Shown here: one piece after another, positions 45,710 through 54,595 of the stretch
Numbering within the stretch: the stretch's first letter is position 1
Layout: each line of letters begins with the position of its first letter
Source: BOG-931 sp963761525
GTDB lineage: Bacteria > Pseudomonadota > Alphaproteobacteria > Rhizobiales > Xanthobacteraceae
Direction of reading: 5' to 3'
Length of the DNA: 64,000 nucleotides
Assembly (NCBI GenBank): GCA_963761525.1
Contig: CAVXHG010000006.1
Span: 496,001-560,000, forward strand
The notes under the pieces: generated by a model
What the model saw: only the letters and a program-made list of their open reading frames with translations
What the model was told of the DNA's origin: nothing
Database searches by the model: none
Translations under genes and position numbers: made by a program

Positions 45710-47335
45710 ATGGCCGGGGCAATGGAAGGCGAGTTCGACTACATCATAGTCGGCGCCGGTTCCGCCGGCTGCATTCTCGCTAACCGGCTGTCGGCCGACC
45801 CGACCAAGCGGGTACTGATCCTCGAAGCCGGCGGCCGCGACAACTGGATCTGGTTTCACATTCCCGTCGGCTATCTGTTCGCGATCGGCAATCCACGCTC
45901 CGACTGGCTGTTCAAGACCGAGCCGGAGGAAGGACTGAACGGGCGCAGCCTGAATTATCCGCGCGGCAAAGTGATCGGCGGATCATCCTCCATCAACGCG
46001 ATGATCTATATGCGCGGCCAAGCCGCCGATTTCGATCATTGGCGACAGCTCGGTCTCAACGGCTGGGGCTGGAACGACGTGCTGCCGTTTTTCCGTAAGC
46101 ACGAGAATCATTTCATGGGCGAAAGCGACGCCCATGCTGTTGGCGGGGAATGGCACGTTTCCGAGCCGCGCGTGCGCTGGGATTTATTGGACGCATTCCG
46201 CGCCGCGGCAGAGCAAGCCGGCATCAAGTCCATTCCCGATTTCAATTGCGGCGACAACGAAGGCATTGGCGCATTTCACGTCAATCAGAGACGCGGCCGG
46301 CGCTGGTCTGCAGCCAGTGCGTTTTTGAAGCCGGTGTTGAACCGGCAGAATCTCCGGCTCGAAACTGGCTGCCTGGTCGAAGGCATCGTGTTCGACGGCA
46401 AGCGCGCGGCTGGCGTACGATGGTCGCAAGGCAGCGAGACCCGCACCGCAAAGTGCCGCGGCGAAGTGATTTTGGCGGCGGGTTCGATCGGTTCCACGCA
46501 AGTCTTGTTGTTGTCTGGCGTCGGCCCGGCGCAGCAGTTGCAGGAACACGGCGTTCCAATCCTGCTTGACCGTCCGGGTGTCGGCAACAATCTGCAGGAT
46601 CATTTGCAGCTGCGAATGATCTACAAGGTCGACGGCATCGCAACTCTGAACGAGCGCTATCATGCGCGGTTTGGCATGACGCGGATGCTTGCCGAATTTG
46701 CGTTGTTTCGGCGCGGACCCTTGACCATGGCGCCATCGCAACTCGGTGCGTTTACCCGCTCCGATCCGGATCAGGAGCGCGCCAATTTGCAATATCACGT
46801 GCAGCCGCTATCGCTCGACCGTTTCGGCGAACCGCTGCACACATTCCCCGCCTTTACGGCGAGCGTTGCCAATGTGCGGCCGACCAGCCGTGGCTATGTG
46901 CGGCTGCGCTCGCGCGAGCCTGCCGACAAGCCGCTCATCAAGCCCAACTATCTTTCGACCGACGAGGACCGCCGCATCGCCGCAAGTTCAATACGGCTGA
47001 CCCGCCGCATCGTCGGGCAGCCGGCGCTGAAAGACTTTCATCCTCAGGAATATCTGCCCGGCGCCAATGTCGGCGATGACGAACAGGTGCTCATCAAGGC
47101 TGCCGGCGATATCGGCACGACCATTTTCCACCCCGTAGGCACCGCAAAGATGGGATTGCCGAGCGATCCGATGATGGTGGTTGACGATCGGCTGCGCGTG
47201 TTCGGCCTCGAACGCTTGCGCGTCGTCGATGCGTCTGTAATGCCGTCGATTACGTCTGGAAACACCAATGCGCCGACCATGATGATCGCGGAGCGCGGCG
47301 CAAACTTGATCCGCGACGACGCCAAGACCCTGTGA
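45710..47335 (+). CDS. GMC-family FAD oxidoreductase
   Basis: A 541-residue glucose-methanol-choline oxidoreductase. The FAD motif is YIIVGAGSAGCILANRLS (near residue 10), followed by GKVIGGSSSINAMIYMRG and the C-terminal active-site region FHPVGTAKMG and VVDASVMPSITSGNTNAPTMM. These enzymes oxidise alcohols, such as choline-like or long-chain alcohols. I chose ATG 45710; an ATG at 45722 is nearly as good. The gene is divergent from modA across about 245 bp. Substrate unknown. Confidence 0.88.
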   Translation: MAGAMEGEFDYIIVGAGSAGCILANRLSADPTKRVLILEAGGRDNWIWFHIPVGYLFAIGNPRSDWLFKTEPEEGLNGRSLNYPRGKVIGGSSSINAMIYMRGQAADFDHWRQLGLNGWGWNDVLPFFRKHENHFMGESDAHAVGGEWHVSEPRVRWDLLDAFRAAAEQAGIKSIPDFNCGDNEGIGAFHVNQRRGRRWSAASAFLKPVLNRQNLRLETGCLVEGIVFDGKRAAGVRWSQGSETRTAKCRGEVILAAGSIGSTQVLLLSGVGPAQQLQEHGVPILLDRPGVGNNLQDHLQLRMIYKVDGIATLNERYHARFGMTRMLAEFALFRRGPLTMAPSQLGAFTRSDPDQERANLQYHVQPLSLDRFGEPLHTFPAFTASVANVRPTSRGYVRLRSREPADKPLIKPNYLSTDEDRRIAASSIRLTRRIVGQPALKDFHPQEYLPGANVGDDEQVLIKAAGDIGTTIFHPVGTAKMGLPSDPMMVVDDRLRVFGLERLRVVDASVMPSITSGNTNAPTMMIAERGANLIRDDAKTL

Positions 47336-47361
47336 CATGACGGTGTGATGAGGCTTGCATC

Positions 47362-47940
47362 ATGAACCCAGCGCTGCGCGCCAAAGCGATGCTGACCGAT
47401 CCATTCGCCGAATGGGCTCGGATCGAGCGCGAGTCCGGCGATCCCGCTTTTCTGCTCAGCCGTTATGTCGCGATACTGGCCCTGGTGCCTGCACTGTTTG
47501 GATTTATAGGCGCCTGCGTCGTCGGCACATTCGTGCCAGGCGCGGGTTTGATGCGCGCGCCATGGTTCGATGCCGGGTTCGGGGCAATCATCCTTTATGT
47601 CGAGAGTTTTATCGCAGTGTTCGTGCTCGCTTTCATCATCAACATTGCTGCGCCTCTGTTCGGCGGCAAAAAGGATTTCGATGCAGCACTGAAGCTCGCA
47701 GTTTATTCGTTCACGCCGGCGTGGCTTGTCGGCATCTTTCTGCTGATGCCGGGGTTGCGCTTTTTGGTACTGACCGCCTTTTACGGCGCCTATGTTCTTG
47801 CCACCGGCCTGCCCCGGCTGATGAAAGCGCCAAAGACACAATCAGCGCTCTACGTCGCTCTCGCGACCGCCTGCGCGTTCGGGCTGGTCGTTGGCGGCGT
47901 GGTTGCGCAACGAGCGATTTTTCCGGCCTCCGGAATCTAG
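47362..47940 (+). CDS. Yip1-domain membrane protein
   Basis: A 192-residue protein with five hydrophobic helices, of the YIP1/DUF1282 family: a cytosolic start (MLTDPFAEWARIERESGDP), then helices at about 30-55, 75-100, 115-135, 138-155 and 165-185. NIAAPLFGGKKDFDAALKLAVYSFTPAWLVGI is the typical core. It begins 27 bp after the GMC gene. Function is unknown in bacteria. Confidence 0.8.
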   Translation: MNPALRAKAMLTDPFAEWARIERESGDPAFLLSRYVAILALVPALFGFIGACVVGTFVPGAGLMRAPWFDAGFGAIILYVESFIAVFVLAFIINIAAPLFGGKKDFDAALKLAVYSFTPAWLVGIFLLMPGLRFLVLTAFYGAYVLATGLPRLMKAPKTQSALYVALATACAFGLVVGGVVAQRAIFPASGI

Positions 47941-47949
47941 GCCCGTCGC

Positions 47950-48919
47950 TTACGGCGCCATCACGATCTGCCTGCACTCTTTCGGCAGCGCCGCGAGCGT
48001 GGGGCCGGGCCGTGGCGGGGCCGGCACTAGCGGCGGCTTCGGATGCAGCACGCCTTCGGTGAACCAGTAATCCATGGCGTGGCCGCAACCGTCACCTTCC
48101 GGCACCGGGGGTTGCGCCTTTGCACTGCGGACTGTCGGCGGGACAAGCGATGCGAATGTGGAAATGCTCGGCATGTCCCCACCACGGCCGCACCTTCGCC
48201 AGCCAATTTCGATCAGAACCAGCCTCGCGGCACATCGCTTTCTTGATCGCGGCATTGACGAAAATTCGCGTCACCGCCGGATCTTCGGACGCGGTCTTGA
48301 TCAGCTCCATGCGCTCACGGGTCCAGACTTTCGGATCGACGTCGAGCCGATTTGCTGCAACCATATCGGTTGCGCCATTGAGCTCGCGTTCCTCGCGCGT
48401 CTGCACATGGTCAGGCATCGGCGTGAACCAGATATCAGCATCGAGCCCGATCTGATGGCTGGCGTGACCGGTAATCATCGGCCCACCGCGCGGCTGCGCC
48501 ATATCGCCGACCAAAAGACCGTTCCAGCCGACTTTCTTGGCGTTGTTACCCAACCGCTCGAGGAATTCGATCAGCGCCGGATTGCCCCAATTGCGATTGC
48601 GCGACAGCCGCATGACTTGCCAGCCCGGACCCGTGATCGGCAGCGCAATGGCGCCGGCGAGGCAGCCATCGGCATAACCACCGATCGAGCGTGGTGCGCC
48701 GGCTAGCGGCTCCGTTATGCGGCCGAAGAGCTGTTTAGCTGGAATCGTTGGTGAATTTGGATTGGCGAGCGGCGGCAACGGTTGCGGATTGAGCGAACCT
48801 GGCGGCGTCGGATCGAGCGTATCGGTGTCTGGGACCGGTTTCGCAGCATCTTGTGCCAGCGCCGGCGCGAGCGCGGCGCCTAACAAAATCGATAGGGCGA
48901 GGAGTGGAGCGCGCATCAT
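47950..48919 (-). CDS. mepA: penicillin-insensitive murein endopeptidase, frameshift near the 3' end
   Basis: After correction, a 322-residue periplasmic LAS metallopeptidase that cuts D-Ala-mDAP cross-links. A signal peptide (about 1-21) precedes GGPMITGHASHQIGLDADIWF, which holds the zinc ligands His and Asp. HAEHFHIRIACP carries the third His. The frame breaks at about 48117: with one base fewer it reads QCKAQPPVPEGDGCGHAMDYWF to the stop at 47950. It overlaps the upstream DUF488 stop by four bases. Confidence 0.87.
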
Positions 48920-49545
48920 CTTTGCTCTGCTACGGTTTTCGCCCCCGCAGTACCCGGCTTTGCCTTGTACCCAACGGCGCGGCCCCGGCGGCGATACGCT
49001 GCCGCGAGTTGCTCCTCCTGTCCAGTTACGAACAAGTCAGGCGCGGCGGCGCTCTCTGCCCATTGCATCAGCCGCTGCTCGGTGACCGAGTGCGGCTCGA
49101 TGGAGCCATCATGTAAAACGTGGCCGATAGCAACGCCGCGCGCGGCAAGTGTCCGCGACACCAGAAGACAACGATGGCAGTCGAGCGGCTCGCGTTCAGC
49201 ACACATCAGGCAGACGCGATGCTTCGCCATATCGGTTTGCAAACGGTCGAGACCGGACTGAAACACGGGCGTTCGCGCCATCGCTTCATAATCGGCGACG
49301 CCGTCACAATAGAGACTTGCACTGCCCGGCCGGCCGCCGAGGGTTTCGCCGTAGGCGAAATACGCGAGACCGGCGGCCCTTAAATGAGCCTGCAAATTAT
49401 GGTGCGAGAACCATGGAAAGAACCGCGAATATGGCGTCGATCGCACATCGACGACGGCTTCAACGTGCGCCTCGCTTAATAGCGCAACGAAGCGATCAAT
49501 CGGAATATTGGAATGACCAATACTGAATAGCTCAAACGCGGCCAT
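48916..49545 (-). CDS. DUF488 family protein
   Basis: A 209-residue DUF488 protein. It has SIGHSNIPIDRFVALL, VVDVRSTPYSRFFPWFSHHN and the conserved CAEREPLDCHRCLLVSR motif. Its stop overlaps the mepA start (ATGA), so the two are translated together. Members are cytosolic and of unknown function, some linked to nucleic-acid processing or stress. The link to a murein hydrolase is not explained. Confidence 0.88.
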   Translation of the reverse strand: MAAFELFSIGHSNIPIDRFVALLSEAHVEAVVDVRSTPYSRFFPWFSHHNLQAHLRAAGLAYFAYGETLGGRPGSASLYCDGVADYEAMARTPVFQSGLDRLQTDMAKHRVCLMCAEREPLDCHRCLLVSRTLAARGVAIGHVLHDGSIEPHSVTEQRLMQWAESAAAPDLFVTGQEEQLAAAYRRRGRAVGYKAKPGTAGAKTVAEQR

Positions 49546-49721
49546 CGCAATTAACTGTCGTTTTCAGAGTGACTGACGTCTGGTGAGCCGGAGGATTCGC
49601 ATCTCAAGCCCAATGTCAACAAATGTGCGACAATGGCCAGGTCGGTACAAGGCGCGTTGAACATCCGTGCTCCCTATTCTAGGGATGAGCGAACGCAACC
49701 TTGTCGAGAGTAATCATAGCC

Positions 49722-50618
49722 ATGGCCACAAATTCACTTCAGGGCGTTATCGCCGCCGTCGCCACCGCCGTTGACAACAACGGCGTGCCCGACAGCGTGC
49801 GCTCGACAGCGCTCGCGCGTTTCCTGCTTTCCAATGGCTGCGATGGCCTCAACGTGCTCGGCACGACCGGCGAGGCAACGTCGTTCTCCCTCGACCAGCG
49901 CAAGAAGGTCATGAACGATTACGCCGCCGGCGGACTACCGCTCGGGCGCATGATGGTGGGGACCGGGGCCGCCGCGACCGCCGATGCTATCGCGTTGACC
50001 CAACACGCGGCTGCGCTCGGCTTCGGTGGCGCTTTGGTGCTGCCGCCGTTCTATTACAAAGGCGTGCACGACGACGGCCTGGTTGCGTACATCGAGGCGA
50101 TCGTCAACGCGACCAAAGCGCAACCGATTCCGATCTACCTCTATCATTATCCGGCGCAGTCGGGTCTGCACTGGCATGTCGCGCTGATCCGCCGGCTGCT
50201 CGACAGCTTCGGTGAACGCATCGTCGGCCTGAAAGATTCCTCCGGCGACATGGATTTCGCCCGCGCTGCGGCGGCCGTTGATCCCCGTTTCAAGGTGTTT
50301 CCTTCGACCGAAGCCGCATTGCCACAGGCTCGCTCGGGTCCTTTCGCCGGATGCATCTCGGCGACGGCCAACCTCAATCCGGACTTGTGCGCCCGCGCCT
50401 ACCGCTCCGGCGACGCCGTAGCGCTCGCCGAGGCCGTGACGATCCGCAAGTTGTTCGATGGCAAGCCACTGGTGCCGGGCATCAAAGCGTTGCTCGCCCA
50501 CATCCATGGCGAACCACAATGGGGCCGCGTCGCGCCACCGCTATCGGCGTTTCCATCCAACGATCTTGCTGCGGTGGTATCGGGCTACGACGCCGTTCGG
50601 GCAAAACAGGTCGCATGA
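49722..50618 (+). CDS. dihydrodipicolinate synthase (DapA) family lyase
   Basis: A 298-residue TIM-barrel aldolase. The substrate loop has GTTGEATSFSLDQRKKVM, the catalytic Tyr is in IPIYLYHYPAQSG, and the Schiff-base Lys in GLKDSSGDMDFA (about 165). These are features of the NAL/DapA superfamily, which includes N-acetylneuraminate lyase and hydroxyproline or sugar-acid aldolases. I chose ATG 49722 (MATNSLQGVIA); a TTG at 49701 would add seven residues. It is probably a catabolic aldolase rather than lysine-pathway DapA, which is inference from divergence and context. Confidence 0.83.
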   Translation: MATNSLQGVIAAVATAVDNNGVPDSVRSTALARFLLSNGCDGLNVLGTTGEATSFSLDQRKKVMNDYAAGGLPLGRMMVGTGAAATADAIALTQHAAALGFGGALVLPPFYYKGVHDDGLVAYIEAIVNATKAQPIPIYLYHYPAQSGLHWHVALIRRLLDSFGERIVGLKDSSGDMDFARAAAAVDPRFKVFPSTEAALPQARSGPFAGCISATANLNPDLCARAYRSGDAVALAEAVTIRKLFDGKPLVPGIKALLAHIHGEPQWGRVAPPLSAFPSNDLAAVVSGYDAVRAKQVA

Positions 50619-50630
50619 TCTGATTTGAGC

Positions 50631-51596
50631 TTAAGGCGCAGCATGCCGGCGCCTTATCGCCGCAGCGGTCAGGTATTTCGCGCAGCGCCATGCGACCGCG
50701 ATAGCTGCGACCATCATGACCGCAGCGACCACACCGATCGTCAGACTGCCGGAGAACAACAACGCACCGGCAGCAATGCTCAAGCCGACCGCAACGAGCG
50801 ACTGTGCCCAAACGCCGCGCCAATGTGTCGGCGGCAGCCGTTTGGTTTGCAGCCAGGCCTTTTGTCGATGCGCAATACGGAGTGCCAAGCGTACAGCAAA
50901 CACGATGGTGGTAATTCCAGTGACCAGCATCACCACGCCAAAGATTCCCATCTCCAGGTCGGTCGCGCCCTTGATACCATCGCGCTGCAGCATCACGGCG
51001 GTGTCGAACAGGCTGTGCAGGATGACGGGTACCAACCAAGCCAATAAAAGCAGCCGCGGCCGCCGCCAGCGGCTGTGGCGATCGGCACCAAGCGCGCCAC
51101 CAAACCGGGCTCTGGCAATATAGGCGCCGGCGATAGCGCCGAGCGCGCCATGAAAGGGAATGGTCAGCAAGCCGCGCAGAATTGCCACGCTGATCCAATC
51201 CGGTTCACCCCAGAGGTAGAAAAAATTCTCAAACGCGGCAAAGCCGAGACCAACCGCAGCGCCGTAGACCACGCCGTCCATTGGTTCATCAAAGTCGTGC
51301 GCGCGCAGTCCGATGGCGGCAATGCACGCGATTTTCAGCGTCTCTTCCGGAATGCCGGTGAGCAGAAAAGAGGACTCTATTATCCGCAAGGGATTAGCGC
51401 TGGCTGTGAGCAGCGGCACGATCCCGGTCTCGACGATCGCCGCGAGGATGGCGCTTAACGTCCCAAGCAGCACTGCGATCAGGACCAGCTTTGGCGGTTC
51501 CGGGCGGCTATCGGCGGTTACGACAAGCCAAAGCAGCAGCAGGGCCGGCGCGATGGCGGAAGCCACGATGACGCTGGAAAGCAAGGCTGGAAACAT
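50631..51596 (-). CDS. PrsW-like intramembrane metalloprotease
   Basis: A 321-residue multi-pass membrane protein of the PrsW family. Motif 1 GIPEETLK (about 80-88) has the paired Glu. Motif 2 is GFAAFENFFY and motif 3 FHGALGAIAG, giving the metal-binding His. PrsW in Bacillus cleaves an anti-sigma factor; members are CAAX-protease relatives. About eight helices can be seen. It converges on the DapA-family gene with 12 bp between stop codons. No anti-sigma partner is visible nearby. Confidence 0.82.
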   Translation of the reverse strand: MFPALLSSVIVASAIAPALLLLWLVVTADSRPEPPKLVLIAVLLGTLSAILAAIVETGIVPLLTASANPLRIIESSFLLTGIPEETLKIACIAAIGLRAHDFDEPMDGVVYGAAVGLGFAAFENFFYLWGEPDWISVAILRGLLTIPFHGALGAIAGAYIARARFGGALGADRHSRWRRPRLLLLAWLVPVILHSLFDTAVMLQRDGIKGATDLEMGIFGVVMLVTGITTIVFAVRLALRIAHRQKAWLQTKRLPPTHWRGVWAQSLVAVGLSIAAGALLFSGSLTIGVVAAVMMVAAIAVAWRCAKYLTAAAIRRRHAAP

Positions 51597-51714
51597 CGCA
51601 AAAAGCCCAAATTAGGCCTACAAATACGAAATTGAGGCCGACAGCGGCGTTGACGGAGCCCTCTTGCCCCCCTATAAGCGCCGCTCTTGTACACTATCGG
51701 TCGTTTAACACCTT

Positions 51715-51981
51715 ATGCCCAATACAAAGTCTGCAAAGAAAGCCACTCGCCAGATCGCTCGCCGCACCGAGGTCAACAAGGGGCGTCGGACTCGCGTTCG
51801 CACGACAGTGCGCAAAGTGGAAGAAGCAATCTCGGCTGGCGATCGCGCCGCCGCAGTTGCTGCTATGGCTGAAGCCGAACCGGCATTGATCCGTGCTGCC
51901 AATCACGGCATCGTTCACCGCAATGCAGCACGCCGCAAAGTTTCGCGGCTTGCGCATCGTATTGCCAAGATCGGCAACTAA
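51715..51981 (+). CDS. rpsT: 30S ribosomal protein S20
   Basis: An 88-residue basic protein: MPNTKSAKKATRQIARRTEV at the start and RAANHGIVHRNAARRKVSRL near the end are diagnostic of S20. It binds 16S rRNA early in 30S assembly. Its place upstream of dnaA is conserved in the Hyphomicrobiales. Confidence 0.97.
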   Translation: MPNTKSAKKATRQIARRTEVNKGRRTRVRTTVRKVEEAISAGDRAAAVAAMAEAEPALIRAANHGIVHRNAARRKVSRLAHRIAKIGN

Positions 51982-52592
51982 TCATTTCAACGACTGATCG
52001 CGTTGCGCGCTCAAGCCGCGCGTAGCGCCGTTTGTGTCCCGCGAGAACTCGCGGTGGACTGCAATTTTTCTGTTGCAGAATTGTCACTTTCGCCAGGTAA
52101 ATCAGGCATAAACGCATTGTGGGCGTTTTTTGTTCGCCGCCGGGCCGATTTTTGTTTGCTCCGCGCCTCTTTGTGAAGGGCGACCTTCTCATTTCGATCA
52201 GAAGAAATAATGCGCAATGAATGACTTATTGGGAACGATCCACAGGGAGTTCGATTCAGTGATGAAATTGGTGTGACGGATTTTATTTGCTCCGCTGCAT
52301 GATTTCACAAATTTTTCGTATACTTTTTCACCACGGCCGCCCCGATTCAACGCGAAGACTCAATGATTTGCGCTGTCACACAAGCGCATTTCCAACGCGC
52401 ACGTTTGTGAAAGTCCAATGTTGGCGCGATTTTTTCGCGCTTGCGGACCGAAATCTTAGTGCTAATTCTTAGCTGCCTTCGACGTGCGAAGGCCTTCAAA
52501 ACTTGGTCGAGCGGAAACTCATCGTAAATGGGTGCGGGAAAGCTGCGTCTAAATTTGTGGTTCGCGGTTCTAGCGTCACCTTAGTCGGAAGC

Positions 52593-52632
52593 ACTCAACG
52601 ACAAGACTTGCTACTCAACGACAAGACTTGCT
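52593..52632. repeat. perfect 20-bp tandem repeat upstream of dnaA
   Basis: Two identical adjacent units of ACTCAACGACAAGACTTGCT (52593-52612 and 52613-52632). No mismatch is present. It may be a replication slippage product or a protein-binding iteron-like array of two. Confidence 0.85.
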
Positions 52633-52740
52633 TATGAACCTTTCGGTGGGTGAACAAGCAGAGCGGCACGGGCAATCACGTCAGTTATTTGCGCGGATGT
52701 TCGTGACGGCCATCGGACTGGGAGCGGTGGAGACGGGGCC

Positions 52741-52884
52741 ATGATGACGACGAGCCAACATCCATTTGCGGCAGGCGCCTATCGGCGCGAGGGGCTTTGG
52801 CCTCCTGCGGATGGACTAAGTAGAGTGATCGGCTCGCAATTGGCGCAAAGCCATCGCGGGGCGCTCGCTGAGCCCAGCGGTTAA
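52741..52884 (+). CDS. 47-codon short reading frame in the dnaA leader
   Basis: ATG 52741, with a purine-rich GGTGGAGACGGGG upstream, opens a 47-residue frame (MMTTSQHPFAAGAYRREGLW) that ends at TAA 52882-52884. It lies about 170 bp before the chosen dnaA start. No family match. It may be a leader peptide or chance. Confidence 0.2.
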   Translation: MMTTSQHPFAAGAYRREGLWPPADGLSRVIGSQLAQSHRGALAEPSG

Positions 52885-53053
52885 AGGCTACCGTACTACC
52901 TCTTGCATTTCATCGGCGGCGTTTTTCATGCCGTCACAAAGTCCATCCCACTCAACGCGTGCGTTGCGTAGAATCGCTGTCGAGCATGGCGAGGCCTTGT
53001 CGCCTGCGTTGCTCGATCGGATCAACATCTTCGACGATAAAGAGCAGAACACT

Positions 53054-54472
53054 ATGATGAACACCGATCAGCAGCGCTGGCAGAGAGTTAAAGAGCAGCT
53101 GCGTAGTCAGCTGGGCGAGGACGTATTCTCAAGTTGGTTCGGGCGCATGGAGCTCGAAGCCGTGGAAAAAGAGGCGGTACGGCTGTCGGTACCGACGCGC
53201 TTCCTGCGCACCTGGATTCAATCCCATTATAGCGAGCACGTGCTTGCCAAATGGCAAGTTGAGGAGCCGGCCATTACGCGGCTGGAGCTTTCGGTGCGTT
53301 CGGCAGCAATCCGCCCCATCGCGCTGAAGCCGAAACCTGCCGAACCGATGATGATTTCACGCGATTTGCGCGACGCTAACGGAGCGGACTCGCGTACTAG
53401 CGTACCCTATATGACCGTCCATGAGGCGCTCGGCGGCTCACCGCTCGATCCGCGCCTGACTTTCGAGAGCTTCATCGTCGGCCGCTCGAATTCGCTCGCG
53501 CATGCCGCCGCCAAGCAAGTTGCGACCAGCCGGCGCGGCGAGCAGCTGATGTTCAACCCGCTGTGCATTCACGCCGCGGTTGGTTTGGGCAAAACCCATC
53601 TGCTTCAAGCGATCACCTGGGTGGGCAACAACAGCGACCGCAAAATGCTGTATCTGACCGCCGAGCGGTTCATGTACGGCTTCGTCTCGGCGCTGAAGAC
53701 GCAAACGACGCTAGCGTTCAAGGAAGCGGTACGGGCCATCGACGTACTCGTGATTGACGACTTGCAGTTCCTGCAAGGCCGCTCAACGCAGGCCGAGTTC
53801 TGCCACACTCTCAATACGCTGATCGATGCCGGCCGTCAGGTCGTGATCGCCAGCGACCGTCCGCCCGCGGACCTCGAAAGCCTCGACGATCGCGTCCGCT
53901 CTCGCCTTGCCGGCGGGCTTGTGGTCGAGATCGGTTCGCTTGGCGAAGAGCTGCGTCTTGAAATCCTGCGAAGCCGCGTCGCCGCTGCCCGCCTCCATCA
54001 TCCGAGCTTCGAAGTGCCGCCGCCGGTTCTCGTCTTCATCGCAAAATCAGTGACCCATAACGGCCGCGATCTCGAAGGCGCCGTGAACCGGTTGCTTGCC
54101 CACTCCAAGCTCACCGGCCAACCGGTGACACTCGAAATGGCCGAGCGCGAAATGCGCGACCTGATCCGTCCGGCCGAGCCGAGGCGGGTCCGGATCGAGG
54201 ACATCCAGCGGGTGGTGGCCCGTCAATACAACGTCAGCCGAGCCGACTTATTGTCGTCCCGCCGCACCGCTAACGTGGTCCGGCCGCGTCAGGTGGCGAT
54301 GTATCTGGCAAAGGTTCTGACCTTACGCTCACTGCCCGAAATCGGCCGGCGATTTGGCGGCCGCGACCACACCACCGTCCTTCACGCGGTACGCAAGATC
54401 GAAGCCTTGGTGGGCAACGACAACGCGCTCGCTGAGGAAGTCGAGTCGCTCAAGCGGCAGCTTCAGGACTAG
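53054..54472 (+). CDS. dnaA: chromosomal replication initiator DnaA
   Basis: A 472-residue initiator. Domain I is RWQRVKEQLRSQLGEDVFSSWF at the start. The AAA+ domain has Walker A VGLGKTHLLQAI and Walker B VLVIDDLQFLQGR. Domain IV has ARQYNVSRADLLSSRRT and the DNA-binding signature RDHTTVLHAVRKIE. I chose the ATG pair at 53054/53057 because it gives the length and N-terminus of related DnaA proteins. An in-frame ATG at 52928 would add 42 residues and has no ribosome-binding site. DnaA binds origin boxes and opens DNA. Confidence 0.95.
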   Translation: MMNTDQQRWQRVKEQLRSQLGEDVFSSWFGRMELEAVEKEAVRLSVPTRFLRTWIQSHYSEHVLAKWQVEEPAITRLELSVRSAAIRPIALKPKPAEPMMISRDLRDANGADSRTSVPYMTVHEALGGSPLDPRLTFESFIVGRSNSLAHAAAKQVATSRRGEQLMFNPLCIHAAVGLGKTHLLQAITWVGNNSDRKMLYLTAERFMYGFVSALKTQTTLAFKEAVRAIDVLVIDDLQFLQGRSTQAEFCHTLNTLIDAGRQVVIASDRPPADLESLDDRVRSRLAGGLVVEIGSLGEELRLEILRSRVAAARLHHPSFEVPPPVLVFIAKSVTHNGRDLEGAVNRLLAHSKLTGQPVTLEMAEREMRDLIRPAEPRRVRIEDIQRVVARQYNVSRADLLSSRRTANVVRPRQVAMYLAKVLTLRSLPEIGRRFGGRDHTTVLHAVRKIEALVGNDNALAEEVESLKRQLQD

Positions 54473-54595
54473 CGAAAACGCCCGCAAAACTCTTGCAACC
54501 TCTTGCAAAACTCTTGGGAAATGAGCGTTTTAGCCCTTGCCGAAAGCAATCCGCCGCGCCACTTTTGTCACCCGTCTTTGTGAACGGATTGCACG

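Larger units (their letters stand above)
51982..53053. other. long non-coding region upstream of dnaA, possible origin region
   Basis: About 1.07 kb without a convincing long gene between rpsT and dnaA. It has AT-rich tracts (52261-52330), a 20-bp perfect tandem repeat (52593-52632), and three TTTGTGAA/TTCACAAA copies (52170-52177, 52304-52311, 52404-52411). One near-consensus DnaA box, CGATCCACA (52236-52244), matches TTATCCACA at seven of nine positions. A hairpin GCGCGA-TTTTT-TCGCGC lies at 52424-52440. It includes the dnaA promoter. Whether it is the origin is not shown; some relatives use a different site. Confidence 0.5.

Noticed and set aside
52250..52360. GANTC methylation sites (GATTC, GACTC) upstream of dnaA as a CcrM cluster
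   Set aside because: Only about three sites in this stretch, not clearly above chance.
53560..53600. DnaA Walker A seems to lack the first Gly (HAAVGLGKTH)
   Set aside because: To my knowledge related alphaproteobacterial DnaA proteins have similar non-Gly residues there; the GLGKT core is intact.
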